A DNA stretch of 64,000 bases from Pseudomonas gingeri (GCF_013386115.1 NZ_JACAOR010000002.1:245881-309880); one strand, 5' to 3'; positions 48,323-57,505 are shown, counted from the stretch's first letter. Program-made: numbers and translations. Notes: a model not told the origin generated them from the sequence alone.

Positions 48323-49092
48323 GCGTTGTCTTCCAGCAGGTTGTGCAGGTCGACGAACTGCTGGGTCAGCTTGTGGCGCGGGTCGAAGTGAATCAGCGGC
48401 TTGCTGGCTTCGTGGGACTCGCGCATCTTCACCGAACTGTTGAGGTACACCGACAGCACCGGCAGCCCTTCGGCGATCAGTTCGTCGAGCATCTGCTGCG
48501 GCAGGCTGGCCCGCGGCTGGAACTGGTTGACCACGATCCCTTCCACTTGCAGGCCTTCGTTGTGGTCTTCCTTCAGCTCTTCGATTTCCGCCAGCAGGCC
48601 ATACAGCGCCTGCCGGGAAAAACTGTCGCAGTCGAAGGGAATCAGTACGCGATCAGCGGCGATCAGCGCTGAAACCGCATAAAAATTCAGCGCCGGCGGG
48701 GTATCCAGGTAGATCCGGTCGTAATCCTCTGCCAACTCGTCCAGCAGTTTGCGCAGCTTGTTGATCTTGTGTTTCGCCTCAAGCTTGGGTTGCAGGTCGG
48801 CCAGCTCGGCAGTCGCCGTGATCACATGCAGGTTGTCGAAGGGGGTTTCGTAGATGTCCACCTGGCCCTTCTTCGAGAACGGCCCGGACGAGAGGGTCTG
48901 CTTGAAGAAATCGGCAATCCCCATGGGAATGTCCTCACCGGTGAGACCGGTCAGGTACTGCGTGGAGTTGGCCTGGGCATCGAGGTCCACCAACAGGGTC
49001 CGATAGCCCTCGCTGGCGCTGACCGCCGCCAGGTTGCAGGCAATGCTCGACTTGCCGACCCCACCCTTCTGATTGAACACCACACGCCGCAT
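48319..49092 (-). CDS. ParA/MinD-family ATPase, orphan
   Basis: 257 aa. The deviant Walker A motif [10 protein letters not shown] is at residues 7-16, and the switch/Walker B elements [15 protein letters not shown] and IYLDTPP follow. ATG at 49092 has GGAGG just upstream; the frame is open to 49167 but this is the canonical ParA start. No parB or parS-like repeat lies beside it, so it is not the chromosome-partition pair. Orphan ParA proteins often position large complexes; the cargo is unknown here. It is convergent with trxC (3' ends overlap). Confidence 0.88.
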   Translation of the reverse strand: MRRVVFNQKGGVGKSSIACNLAAVSASEGYRTLLVDLDAQANSTQYLTGLTGEDIPMGIADFFKQTLSSGPFSKKGQVDIYETPFDNLHVITATAELADLQPKLEAKHKINKLRKLLDELAEDYDRIYLDTPPALNFYAVSALIAADRVLIPFDCDSFSRQALYGLLAEIEELKEDHNEGLQVEGIVVNQFQPRASLPQQMLDELIAEGLPVLSVYLNSSVKMRESHEASKPLIHFDPRHKLTQQFVDLHNLLEDNA

Positions 49093-49454
49093 GACAAGAC
49101 CTCCGTGTATCAATGAATGACCGAGTGTAGAGGGCTTGGCCGCTGCTTCGCCACCTCGGAGAGACAAGTACTACTCCATCATCAGCAATAGCTGCGCAAA
49201 CCCTCGATCATTCCACTCAAAGCGGGGAAACGACTGACAGACGTATCACCGAAAACATCGATAATGGCCATATGACACACAGCACGTTCGTCATTTGTAA
49301 ATTTTATCGTGCAAAATGTAGCCAATTGTTTGCTACAAGTCCGCCGCACCGGGATAATGCGCGCCACTCGGCCACAGCGCCACGCCAAGGTTGGTATCGG
49401 TCAAGGAACCAGCCGTAGCGTTCAAGGAAGCCCGCAGGGGCGGGAAGACACTCA
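49093..49454. promoter_or_regulatory. Divergent parA / aryl-polyene operon control region, 362 bp
   Basis: No gene is supported. An AT-rich patch at about 49290-49330 (TTGTAAATTTTATCG) probably holds the APE promoter. An inverted repeat, TGTAGC (49317-49322) with GCTACA (49332-49337), lies beside it and may bind a regulator. A 68-codon minus-strand frame at 49182-49388 starts only with TTG and has no family features, so I do not call it a gene. Confidence 0.5.
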
Positions 49455-50174
49455 GTGATCAACTTCAATATCGCCCAATGGCGCGCCTGGGCCCCGGGCC
49501 TCGGGAGCGTGGACGACTGGCAGGCCTGGAGCCGCCAGCCCACGGTGCTTGCGCCGAGCGATGCCGCTCCCGACGTGTCGTTCCTGCCGGCCATGCAGCG
49601 CCGCCGTCTCAGCCGCCTGGCGCGCATGGCCTTCAGCGTCGGCTGGCCGCTGGCGCAAGGTCGCGAAGCCCTGCCATTGGTGTTCATCTCCCGGCATGGC
49701 GAGACCCCGCGGACCCTGGAAATCCTCAGCGACCTGGCGGCCGACCAGCCGCTCTCGCCCACGCAGTTCAGCCTTTCGGTACATAACGCCATCATCGGCC
49801 TGTGGTCGATCATGCGCGGCGAAACCAGCGAAATGACCGCACTGGCCGCCAATGGCGACGGCCTGGAGCACGGCATGCTGGAGGCCGCCGCGCTGCTCGG
49901 CGAAGGCGCCCCGGCGGTACTGCTGGTGATCACCGAAGAACAACCGCCCGCGGCCTACAGCCACTGGATCGACGATGTGCCGTTCCCCTATGCCGTCGGT
50001 CTGTTGCTGACCCCGGGCGATGAATGGCAACTGTCCCTCGCTCGTTGCCCGGACGATGGCAGCAGAACCCGGTGGCCCCATGCCCTCAATCTGGTACGGA
50101 CCCTGCTCGGCCCGGACACCACCTGCCAACACACATGGAAGAACCGGGCATGGAACTGGCAACGCCGAGCGTGA
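49455..50174 (+). CDS. APE ketosynthase chain-length factor-like protein
   Basis: 239 aa, beta-ketoacyl synthase N-terminal-like (ketoacyl-synt_2) protein of aryl-polyene clusters. It has the thiolase-like SRHGETPRTLEILSDL and SVHNAIIGLWSI; the active-site position is occupied by Ile/Leu rather than Cys, as in chain-length factors. It would pair with a ketosynthase encoded beyond the window to make the polyene. The start is GTG at 49455. It is the first gene of the plus-strand APE operon and overlaps the next by 25 bases. Confidence 0.85.
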   Translation: MINFNIAQWRAWAPGLGSVDDWQAWSRQPTVLAPSDAAPDVSFLPAMQRRRLSRLARMAFSVGWPLAQGREALPLVFISRHGETPRTLEILSDLAADQPLSPTQFSLSVHNAIIGLWSIMRGETSEMTALAANGDGLEHGMLEAAALLGEGAPAVLLVITEEQPPAAYSHWIDDVPFPYAVGLLLTPGDEWQLSLARCPDDGSRTRWPHALNLVRTLLGPDTTCQHTWKNRAWNWQRRA

Positions 50175-50968
50175 ACAAGCCCCGTGACGCCTACTACTGG
50201 CGCCTGCTGGCCACCGCTGCCAGCTTCGCCCTGTTCGGCTTGGGCGGCCTGTGCCTGCGCCTGGTGATCTTCCCCCTGCTCGGTTGCCTGCCCGGCGATG
50301 CGCAACGCCAGCGCCTGCGTGCACGACAAACGGTCAGCCGCCTGTTCTGGCTGTTTATCCGGTTCATGGCGCGTACCGGCGTGCTGACCTATGAAGTCGA
50401 GGGCGCGGAACGACTCGGCCGCGCCGGACAGATGATCATCGCCAACCACCCGTCGCTGATCGACGTGGTGTTCCTCATCGGCCTGGTGCGCAACGCCAAC
50501 TGTGTCGTCAAGCAGAGCCTCTGGCAGAACCCGTTCACTCGCGGACCGGTACGCTCGACCGAATACATCAGCAACGACGGCAGCATGGAAATGCTCGACG
50601 CGGCCGCCGCCGCGCTGCAAGGCGGCCAGACCCTGATCATTTTTCCCGAAGGCACGCGCACGTCCCCGGGAGAGGCGCCGGCCTTTCATCGCGGCGCCGC
50701 CGCGATTGCCCTGCGAGGTGCGAGAATCATCACCCCGGTCGTGATCAAGGTCAGCCCCACCACCCTGACCAAGGCCGAACCCTGGTATCGCATCCCCGGG
50801 CGCCGCGTGCACTTCAGTTTTCGCGTCGGGGCCGATATAGACCCACAGACCTTCGCCAGCCAGGGCCCAGCGCCCCAGGCTTCGCGCAAGCTCAACGACT
50901 TTCTGCACCATTACTTCATTAAGGAGCTCGCCACAGATGAGCGATCCAACAAGCGCCCTGCACCTTGA
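50150..50968 (+). CDS. 1-acyl-sn-glycerol-3-phosphate acyltransferase-like enzyme (APE)
   Basis: 272 aa, PlsC superfamily. One membrane segment lies near residues 20-45. The catalytic HX4D box is NHPSLIDVVF near residue 99, and the substrate-binding IFPEGTRTSPG is near 165. In APE clusters this enzyme helps attach the polyene to a lipid or core. I use ATG 50150 (MELATPSVNK), with GGAAG at a usual distance, over ATG 50135. It overlaps the chain-length-factor gene and the ACP gene (50937), so the operon is tightly packed. Confidence 0.87.
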   Translation: MELATPSVNKPRDAYYWRLLATAASFALFGLGGLCLRLVIFPLLGCLPGDAQRQRLRARQTVSRLFWLFIRFMARTGVLTYEVEGAERLGRAGQMIIANHPSLIDVVFLIGLVRNANCVVKQSLWQNPFTRGPVRSTEYISNDGSMEMLDAAAAALQGGQTLIIFPEGTRTSPGEAPAFHRGAAAIALRGARIITPVVIKVSPTTLTKAEPWYRIPGRRVHFSFRVGADIDPQTFASQGPAPQASRKLNDFLHHYFIKELATDERSNKRPAP

Positions 50969-51209
50969 GATCAAGGAACTGATCATCGACGCCCTCGGCC
51001 TCGAAGACATCAGCGCCCAGGACATCGGCAACGAGCAAACGCTGTTTGGCGAAGGCCTGGGCCTGGACTCGGTGGACGCCCTCGAACTCGGCCTGGCGAT
51101 CCAGAAACGCTACGGCATCAAGATCGATGCCGACGCCAAGGACACCCGCGACCATTTCTCCAGCGTGGCCAGCCTTGCGGCTTTCGTCACGGCAAAACAG
51201 GCAGCGTGA
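50937..51209 (+). CDS. Acyl carrier protein 1 (APE)
   Basis: 90 aa. The phosphopantetheine attachment motif is GLDSVDALEL with Ser45. It begins inside the end of the acyltransferase gene. One of two different carrier proteins here; APE systems use both for chain growth. Confidence 0.92.
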   Translation: MSDPTSALHLEIKELIIDALGLEDISAQDIGNEQTLFGEGLGLDSVDALELGLAIQKRYGIKIDADAKDTRDHFSSVASLAAFVTAKQAA

Positions 51210-51218
51210 GACACCACC

Positions 51219-51473
51219 ATGCAAACCCGTGAAGACATCTTCAATACCCTGCGCGATGCCCTGGTCGAACTCTTCGAACTCGAACCCGAACGCGTCACCC
51301 TGGACAGCAACCTGTACCAGGACCTGGAAATCGACAGCATCGACGCCGTCGACCTGATCGACCACATCAAGCGTCAGACCGGCAAGAAAATCGCCGCCGA
51401 GGAGTTCAAGTCGGTACGCACCGTCAACGACGTGGTCGAAGCCGTGTTCCGCCTGGTCCAGCCGGCCGCATGA
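51219..51473 (+). CDS. Acyl carrier protein 2 (APE)
   Basis: 84 aa. The attachment motif is EIDSIDAVDL with Ser40. It follows ACP 1 after 9 bp and overlaps the next gene by ATGA. It differs clearly from ACP 1, so they are probably used at different steps. Confidence 0.92.
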   Translation: MQTREDIFNTLRDALVELFELEPERVTLDSNLYQDLEIDSIDAVDLIDHIKRQTGKKIAAEEFKSVRTVNDVVEAVFRLVQPAA

Positions 51474-52015
51474 GCCGACTGATCGGCCTGGGCCTGCTGC
51501 TGGCCGGCCTGCTGTACCCCTTCGCGGTGTATTTCGGCATGGAGCATTTCGCGCCCTGGCAGTTCGGGCTGTTGCTCGGCAGCCTGTGGCTGGCCCGGGC
51601 CCTGACCGGCGAACGCAAGCCCGGCAGCCTGTGGATGGCCCTGTGCGCCATGGCGTTCTGCGGCTTGCTGGCGTTGCTGAACAACCCGTCGTTGCTGCGC
51701 TGGTACCCGGTGCTGATCAGCGGCTTCATGCTCGGCCTGTTCGGCCTGAGCCTGAAGTTCGGACCGCCGGTGGCCGAGCGCCTGGCGCGCCTGAGCGAGC
51801 CGGACCTGCCGGAGGTGGCGATCAGCTACACACGTCGGGTGACCCAGGCCTGGAGCCTGTTTTTTCTCTGTAACGGCCTGCTCGCGGCCGCGCTGACCCT
51901 GTGGGCGCCGCTGAGCTGGTGGACGTTGTACAACGGCCTGATCGCCTACGGGTTGATGGGCCTGCTGTTTGCCATTGAATGGCTGATACGACAACGCGTA
52001 AGAGGCCGCGCATGA
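51470..52015 (+). CDS. COG4648-type membrane protein of APE clusters
   Basis: 181 aa. Five to six hydrophobic segments are visible: about 3-24, 30-45, 56-68, 76-95, 122-138 and 146-165. It matches the small COG4648 membrane protein that constantly accompanies the ACPs and AMP-ligase in aryl-polyene operons. The function is unknown; it may anchor the synthesis complex or transport. It overlaps neighbours by ATGA on both sides. Confidence 0.8.
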   Translation: MSRLIGLGLLLAGLLYPFAVYFGMEHFAPWQFGLLLGSLWLARALTGERKPGSLWMALCAMAFCGLLALLNNPSLLRWYPVLISGFMLGLFGLSLKFGPPVAERLARLSEPDLPEVAISYTRRVTQAWSLFFLCNGLLAAALTLWAPLSWWTLYNGLIAYGLMGLLFAIEWLIRQRVRGRA

Positions 52016-53682
52016 ATTGGATAAACCTTGAGCAACTGCTGCTCGAGACGCACGCCGCACGTGCCGTGACGATGGACCCGCCCCTGGACCAGGCCGACCT
52101 GTGCCAGCAGGCCCTGGGCCTGGCCGCCGGGCTGCGGGCCCGTGGCGTGGAGCGCATGGCCCTGCACCTGGAGGACGCCGGGGAACTGGCGATCGCCCTG
52201 TTCGGCGCCTGGCGGGCCGGGGTCGCCGTCTTGCTGGTGGCCGACCTGCAGGAGCAGACGCGCCGGCGCTGGGCCGCCGATGTCGACCTGTGGCTGACCG
52301 ACAGCAGCGCCCTCGCCGAGCTGCGTGCCGAGGCCCTGGCCCCGGCCGCGCTCGATCTCGATGCCTGCCGCCTGAGCCTGTGCACCTCCGGCTCCAGCGG
52401 TGAACCCAAGCGCATCGAAAAAAGCCTGCGGCAACTGGCCAATGAAGTGCGGGCCCTGGAACAACTCTGGGGCGCCGACCTCGGCCAGGCCTGCATCATC
52501 GGCAGCGTCGCCACCCAGCATATCTATGGCCTGTTGTTCCGCGTGCTCTGGCCCCTGTGTGCCGGCCGCCCCTTCGTGCGCACGCAACTGGCCTTCCCCG
52601 AGGACCTGCAACGCGCCAGTCGCCAGCATCCGCAGTTCGCCTGGGTCGCAAGCCCGGCCCTGCTCAAGCGCATGGGCGACAACCTCGACTGGCCGGCCCT
52701 GAGCCAGGTACGCCGGGTATTCTCCTCCGGCGGCGCCTTGCCGGAAGACGCCGCCGACAGCCTGCGACAACGCTTGCAGCAATGGCCGACCGAAATCCTC
52801 GGCAGCTCGGAGACCGGCGGTATCGCCTGGCGCCAGGGTGCCCGGCTGTGGCAGCCCTTCGCCGATGTACAACTGGATCAGGACGCCGATGGCGCCTTGC
52901 GGGTGGCCTCGCCCTACCTGCCGGCCGGGCATGTCGAGCAGACGGCGGATGCCGTGCGCTTCGAGGCCGATGGCCGCTTCGAGCTGCTCGGTCGGCTGGA
53001 TCGCATCGTCAAGCTGGAGGAAAAACGCATCTCCCTGCCGATGCTCGAACAGGCCCTGGTGGAACACGCATGGGTCGACGAGGCACGACTGGGTGTGGTC
53101 CAGGAAAACCGGGCCTACCTCGGGGCGCTGCTGGTGCTCTCCGAACAAGGCCTGCACGCCCTGCGCAACCAGGGTCGGCGGACGCTGACCGAAACCCTGC
53201 GCCGACACCTGCTGAAACATTGCGAAGCCCTGGCGCTGCCACGGCGCTGGCGCCTGCTGCGGCAACTGCCGCTCAACGCCCAGGGCAAGCTGCCGCAAGC
53301 CGACGTCCAGGCGCTGCTGCAAGCCCCGCGCCCCAAGGGGCCGGAAGTCCTGGCGCAGAACGAGACGGATGGCGAATGGCTGCTGCACCTCGCCGTGCCG
53401 CCGGACCTCGCCTACTTCAGCGGCCACTTCCCGGCCACACCGGTGCTGCCGGGCGTGGTGCAAGTGGATTGGGCGCTCGAACTGGGTCGCGAACGGCTTG
53501 AACTGCCGGCGAAATTCGCCGGCATGGAAGTGCTGAAGTTCCAGCAACTGGTGCGCCCCGGCGACCGGATCGAACTGAGCCTGCGCTTCGACCCGGAACG
53601 CAGCAAACTGCACTTCGCCTTTCGCAACGCCAGCGCCGCCTGCTCCAGCGGCCGGATCGTGCTGGAGACCGCGCATGACTGA
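52012..53682 (+). CDS. AMP-ligase fused to a hotdog-fold 3-hydroxyacyl-ACP dehydratase (APE)
   Basis: 556 aa. Residues about 1-440 are an acyl-CoA/ACP synthetase, with the P-loop [15 protein letters not shown] near 122 and the hinge region [16 protein letters not shown] near 326. Residues about 450-556 are FabZ/ApeI-like: [19 protein letters not shown]. The ligase should load the 4-hydroxyaryl acid onto ACP; the dehydratase removes water after ketoreduction. These are separate proteins (ApeH and ApeI) in E. coli. ATG 52012 overlaps the previous stop by ATGA. Confidence 0.88.
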   Translation: MNWINLEQLLLETHAARAVTMDPPLDQADLCQQALGLAAGLRARGVERMALHLEDAGELAIALFGAWRAGVAVLLVADLQEQTRRRWAADVDLWLTDSSALAELRAEALAPAALDLDACRLSLCTSGSSGEPKRIEKSLRQLANEVRALEQLWGADLGQACIIGSVATQHIYGLLFRVLWPLCAGRPFVRTQLAFPEDLQRASRQHPQFAWVASPALLKRMGDNLDWPALSQVRRVFSSGGALPEDAADSLRQRLQQWPTEILGSSETGGIAWRQGARLWQPFADVQLDQDADGALRVASPYLPAGHVEQTADAVRFEADGRFELLGRLDRIVKLEEKRISLPMLEQALVEHAWVDEARLGVVQENRAYLGALLVLSEQGLHALRNQGRRTLTETLRRHLLKHCEALALPRRWRLLRQLPLNAQGKLPQADVQALLQAPRPKGPEVLAQNETDGEWLLHLAVPPDLAYFSGHFPATPVLPGVVQVDWALELGRERLELPAKFAGMEVLKFQQLVRPGDRIELSLRFDPERSKLHFAFRNASAACSSGRIVLETAHD

Positions 53683-54520
53683 GCTCGACCTTCCTGATGA
53701 CAGGGTTGCCCCTGTGGGCGCGGGCTTGCCCGCGAACAACGATGACACGGTGTTTGCGCAAGCCCCGCAAAGGCAGCCCGACCGCCTGCACAAGCCATGT
53801 GCCGTGATCCCGGTCTACAACCACGAGACCGCCGTGCCCGCCGTGGTCGAAGCGCTGCTGGCCGCCGGACTGCCCTGCGTGCTGGTCGACGACGCCAGCA
53901 GCCCGGCCTGTGCCAAGGTGCTGGAACAACTGGCCGAACACGAGCGGATCTTCCTGGTCAGGCTGCCGGTCAACCAGGGCAAGGGCGGTGCGGTCATGGC
54001 CGGGTTGCGGGAAGCCTCGCGCCTGGGCTTCAGCCACGCCCTGCAGGTGGACGCCGACGGCCAGCACGACCTGCACGATGTCGCGACCTTTCTCGACGCC
54101 TCCCGCAGCCATCCCGGGGCGTTGATCTGCGGCTATCCGCAATACGATGAGAGCGTGCCCAAGGGTCGCCTCTACGCCCGCTACCTGACCCACGTCTGGG
54201 TCTGGATCAACAGCCTGTCGCTGCAGATCCCCGACTCCATGTGCGGTTTCCGGGTCTATCCGCTACCGCCGGTGCTGGCCCTGATCAACAGTGCCCGGCT
54301 CGGCAAGCGCATGGACTTCGACCCGGAAATCCTCGTGCGCCTGGCCTGGCGCAACCAGCCCATGCGCTGGCTGCCGACCCGGGTCCATTACCCGCAGGAC
54401 GGCCTGTCGCATTTCCGCCTGTTCCACGACAACGCGCTGATTTCCGGGATGCACACCCGGTTGTTCTTCGGCATGCTGCTGCGCCTGCCCGGCATCCTCT
54501 GGCGACGGTGGCGGGCATGA
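53675..54520 (+). CDS. Family 2 glycosyltransferase of the APE operon, with REP-encoded N-terminus
   Basis: 281 aa GT-A enzyme. The catalytic domain begins CAVIPVYNHETAVPAVVEAL near residue 42, has VLVDDASSPA near 70 and the metal-binding QVDADGQHDLHD near 127. Residues about 11-22 (VAPVGAGLPAN) are the translation of a REP element, so the first 40 residues are not part of the family fold. Start ATG 53675 overlaps the stop of the ligase gene. In APE clusters this GT2 is often fused to the acyltransferase that here is a separate next gene. Confidence 0.87.
   Translation: MTELDLPDDRVAPVGAGLPANNDDTVFAQAPQRQPDRLHKPCAVIPVYNHETAVPAVVEALLAAGLPCVLVDDASSPACAKVLEQLAEHERIFLVRLPVNQGKGGAVMAGLREASRLGFSHALQVDADGQHDLHDVATFLDASRSHPGALICGYPQYDESVPKGRLYARYLTHVWVWINSLSLQIPDSMCGFRVYPLPPVLALINSARLGKRMDFDPEILVRLAWRNQPMRWLPTRVHYPQDGLSHFRLFHDNALISGMHTRLFFGMLLRLPGILWRRWRA
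53711..53741 (+). repeat. REP-like element inside the GT2 coding sequence
   Basis: CCTGTGGGCGCGGGCTTGCC followed by CGCGAACAACG is a Pseudomonas REP core with the GCGGGC/GCCCGC hairpin. It is read in frame as VGAGLPAN. No inverted partner lies nearby, so it is a single REP. Confidence 0.75.
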
Positions 54521-55455
54521 GCGATACGCAGAAACACTGGGCCGACCGCCAGGAGCGCGGCAGCTTCTGGCTGATGAAGCTCACCGCCTTCGGCGTCAGG
54601 GTCCTGGGCCGGCGCCTGCTCAGCCCGGTGCTGCACGGCATCGTCCTGTACTTCTTCCTGTTCGGTCGCACCGCCCGCCACAGCGCCTGGCAATACCAGC
54701 AGCGCCTGGCGGCCTGGAGCGGGCAGAAGGCTCTGCAGCCGACGCGCCTGAACGTCTTCCGCCAGTTCATGGCCTTTGCCGACGCGCTGCTGGACAAGCT
54801 CGACGTCTGGAACGGCAAGCTGAGCCTCGAGCAGATCGAGATCGTCGACCCGGCGCTGCTGCGCAATCAGCTGCGCGGCGAACGCGGGCAGATGCTGGTG
54901 GGCGCCCACCTGGGCAACCTGGAAGTCTGCCGCGCCCTCGCCGAGCTGGGGGAAAAGGTCACGATGAACGTGCTGGTGCACACCAAGCACGCCGAACGCT
55001 TCAACCGCCTGCTGGGCGAGGCCGGCGCGACCAACCTGCGCCTGATCCAGGTCAGCGAGCTGGACCCGGCGATCATGCTGCAACTGAGCCAGCGCCTGGA
55101 CCGTGGCGAGTGGCTGGCGATTGCCGGCGACCGCGTTCCGCTGCATGGCGGGCGCAACGTGCGGGTGGACTTCCTCGGTCACCCGGCGGCGTTCCCCCAG
55201 GGCCCCTGGCTGCTCGCCGGGCTGCTCAAATGCCCGGTCAACCTGCTGTTCTGCCTGAAGCTCCAGGGCCGCTACCGCATCACCCTCGAACCCTTCACCG
55301 ACGCCGTGCAATGGAAGCGCAGCGACCGCGAACAGGTCATTGCCCACTGGACCGCCCGCTATGCCGAGCGCCTGGGCCAGTACTGCCTGCAAGCGCCCCA
55401 ACAATGGTTCAATTTCTACCCTTTCTGGAAGACCGATGACGACGCATCCGCTTGA
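54517..55455 (+). CDS. LpxL/HtrB-like lipid acyltransferase (APE)
   Basis: 312 aa. One N-terminal membrane segment (about 28-50) is followed by the HX4E motif GAHLGNLEVC near residue 128 and VDFLGHPAAFPQGPW near 220. It belongs to the lysophospholipid/lipid A acyltransferase family and probably attaches an acyl chain, perhaps the polyene itself, to the lipid anchor. The start ATG 54517 overlaps the GT2 stop by ATGA; the frame is open upstream only over the GT2 gene. Confidence 0.88.
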   Translation: MSDTQKHWADRQERGSFWLMKLTAFGVRVLGRRLLSPVLHGIVLYFFLFGRTARHSAWQYQQRLAAWSGQKALQPTRLNVFRQFMAFADALLDKLDVWNGKLSLEQIEIVDPALLRNQLRGERGQMLVGAHLGNLEVCRALAELGEKVTMNVLVHTKHAERFNRLLGEAGATNLRLIQVSELDPAIMLQLSQRLDRGEWLAIAGDRVPLHGGRNVRVDFLGHPAAFPQGPWLLAGLLKCPVNLLFCLKLQGRYRITLEPFTDAVQWKRSDREQVIAHWTARYAERLGQYCLQAPQQWFNFYPFWKTDDDASA

Positions 55456-56980
55456 GCCGGTAACCTTCGGCGAACTCCCGCTGCGCATCGAAGACGTGCT
55501 GGCCCTGGCCAACCGTCAGGTGCCGACGCAACTGCAAAACGATCCGGCCTACCGCCAGCGCATCGCCAAGGGCGCGCAGTTCCTTGATTCGCTGCTGGAC
55601 AAGGAAGGCGTGATCTACGGCGTCACCACCGGCTACGGCGACTCCTGCGTGGTCGCGGTGCCCTTGCAGCATGTCGAGGCCCTGCCCCGTCATCTCTACA
55701 CCTTCCACGGCTGCGGCCTGGGCAAGCTGCTCGATCCGCAGGCCACCCGCGCCGTGCTCGCGGCCCGTCTGCAGTCGCTGTGCCACGGTGTCTCCGGGGT
55801 GCGCGTGGAACTGCTGGAACGCCTGCAGGCGTTTCTCGACCAGGACATCCTGCCGCTGATTCCCGAAGAGGGCTCGGTGGGCGCCAGTGGCGACCTGACG
55901 CCGCTGTCCTATGTGGCCGCGACCCTGTCCGGCGAACGTGAAGTGCTGTTCCGTGGTGAACGCCGCCAGGCCTGCGACGTGCACCGCGAACTTGGCTGGG
56001 CCCCACTGGTCCTGCGGCCCAAGGAAGCCCTGGCGCTGATGAACGGCACTGCCGTGATGACCGGCCTGGCCTGCCTGGCCTTCGCCCGCGCCGACTACCT
56101 GCTGCAACTGGCGACCCGTATCACCGCGCTGAACGTCGTGGCGCTGCAGGGCAATCCGGAGCATTTCGACGAGCGCCTGTTCGCCGCCAAGCCACACCCG
56201 GGGCAGATGCAGGTCGCCGCCTGGCTGCGCAAGGACCTGGCCATCGATGCCCCGACCGCGCCGCTGCACCGCTTGCAGGACCGCTACTCGCTGCGTTGCG
56301 CGCCCCACGTCCTCGGCGTGCTGGCCGACAGCCTGGGCTGGCTGCGCGGCTTTATCGAGACCGAACTGAACAGCGCCAACGACAACCCGATCATCGACGC
56401 CGAGGAAGAGCGCGTGCTCCACGGCGGGCATTTCTATGGCGGGCATATCGCCTTTGCCATGGACAGCCTCAAGACCCTGGTGGCCAACGTCGCCGACCTG
56501 CTCGACCGCCAGCTCGCCCTGCTGGTGGACGTACGCTACAACCACGGCCTGCCGAGCAACCTGTCCGGCTCCGAGGCCGAGCGGGCGATGCTCAACCACG
56601 GTTTCAAGGCCGTGCAGATCGGCACCAGCGCCTGGACCGCCGAAGCCTTGAAAAACACCATGCCGGCCAGCGTGTTCTCGCGTTCCACCGAATGCCACAA
56701 CCAGGACAAGGTGAGCATGGGCACCATCGCCGCCCGCGACGCGATCCGGGTGCTGGAGCTGACCGAGCAGGTCGCCGCCGCCACCCTGCTGGCCGCCAAC
56801 CAGGGCGTCTGGCTGCGCAGCCGCGAAGCCGACGCCCGCCCGCTGCCACCGGCCCTGGCGGCCATGCGCGAAGAGCTGGCCCGGGACTTCCCGCCGGTGA
56901 TCGAGGATCGCGCCCTGGAAGCCGAGCTGCGCCTGTGCCTGCAACGCATTGCCGAGCAACACTGGAGGCTGCATGCGTAG
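55436..56980 (+). CDS. Aromatic amino acid ammonia-lyase (HAL/TAL family) of the APE operon
   Basis: 514 aa. The MIO prosthetic group forms from Ala150-Ser151-Gly152 in GSVGASGDLTPLSYV. The catalytic Tyr is Y61 in YGVTTGYGDS, and NDNPI is near residue 318. The residue pair that sets specificity is Phe90-His91 (TFHGCGLG), unlike His-Leu in tyrosine lyases, Phe-Leu in phenylalanine lyases and Ser-His in histidine lyases. In APE pathways it is expected to make 4-coumarate-type starter from tyrosine. ATG 55436 overlaps the acyltransferase gene by 20 bases. Confidence 0.88.
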   Translation: MTTHPLEPVTFGELPLRIEDVLALANRQVPTQLQNDPAYRQRIAKGAQFLDSLLDKEGVIYGVTTGYGDSCVVAVPLQHVEALPRHLYTFHGCGLGKLLDPQATRAVLAARLQSLCHGVSGVRVELLERLQAFLDQDILPLIPEEGSVGASGDLTPLSYVAATLSGEREVLFRGERRQACDVHRELGWAPLVLRPKEALALMNGTAVMTGLACLAFARADYLLQLATRITALNVVALQGNPEHFDERLFAAKPHPGQMQVAAWLRKDLAIDAPTAPLHRLQDRYSLRCAPHVLGVLADSLGWLRGFIETELNSANDNPIIDAEEERVLHGGHFYGGHIAFAMDSLKTLVANVADLLDRQLALLVDVRYNHGLPSNLSGSEAERAMLNHGFKAVQIGTSAWTAEALKNTMPASVFSRSTECHNQDKVSMGTIAARDAIRVLELTEQVAAATLLAANQGVWLRSREADARPLPPALAAMREELARDFPPVIEDRALEAELRLCLQRIAEQHWRLHA

Positions 56981-57398
56981 CCGCGGCGTGCTGCAGGTCG
57001 ATACGGAAATCCTCGTGCCGTTCTTCGACGTCGACACCATGAACGTGGTCTGGCACGGCCATTACGTGAAGTACCTGGAAGTGGCCCGCTGCGCGCTGCT
57101 GGACCATATCGGCCACAACTACGCGCAGATGCTCGAATCGGGCTACGCCTGGCCGGTGATCGACCTGCAACTGCGCTACGTGCGCGGTGCGGTGTTCGGT
57201 CAGAAGATCAACGTGCGGGCCGACCTGGTGGAGTGGGAAAACCGCCTGAAGGTCAATTACCTGATCACCGACCTCGCCAGCGGTGAACGCCTGACCCGCG
57301 CCAGCACGGTGCAGGTCGCCGTGGATATCAACAGCCGCGAGATGCTCCTGGCCTCACCCCGGGTGTTTGTCGACGCGGTCGAGAAGGTGCTGGCATGA
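56973..57398 (+). CDS. YbgC-type acyl-CoA/ACP thioesterase (APE)
   Basis: 141 aa, hotdog-fold thioesterase with the 4HBT signature FFDVDTMNVVWHGHYVKYLE starting near residue 17. It may release or proof-read ACP-bound intermediates. ATG 56973 is preceded by GGAGG and overlaps the ammonia-lyase gene by 8 bases. It ends in ATGA at 57395-57398, where the next frame could also start. Confidence 0.88.
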   Translation: MRSRGVLQVDTEILVPFFDVDTMNVVWHGHYVKYLEVARCALLDHIGHNYAQMLESGYAWPVIDLQLRYVRGAVFGQKINVRADLVEWENRLKVNYLITDLASGERLTRASTVQVAVDINSREMLLASPRVFVDAVEKVLA

Positions 57399-57420
57399 AC
57401 ATTCAGGTACGCCACAAAAC

Positions 57421-57505
57421 CTGTAGGAGCCGGCTTGCCGGCGATAGCATCAGCAAAGTCATCGCGAGACTCAAAGGCCTCATCGCCGGCAAGCCGGCTC
57501 CCACA
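57421..57505. repeat. REP pair (REPIN) at the thioesterase/LolA-like junction inside the APE operon
   Basis: A REP unit TGTAGGAGCCGGCTTGCCGG at 57422 and its inverted copy ending AAGCCGGCTCCCACA at 57505 flank about 30 bp. It lies inside a transcribed operon and leaves the reading frame open. The unit ends right against the ATG at 57506. Confidence 0.85.

Noticed and set aside
49182..49388. 68-codon minus-strand frame in the parA/APE gap
   Set aside because: Starts with TTG, no SD, no family; sits in the promoter region.
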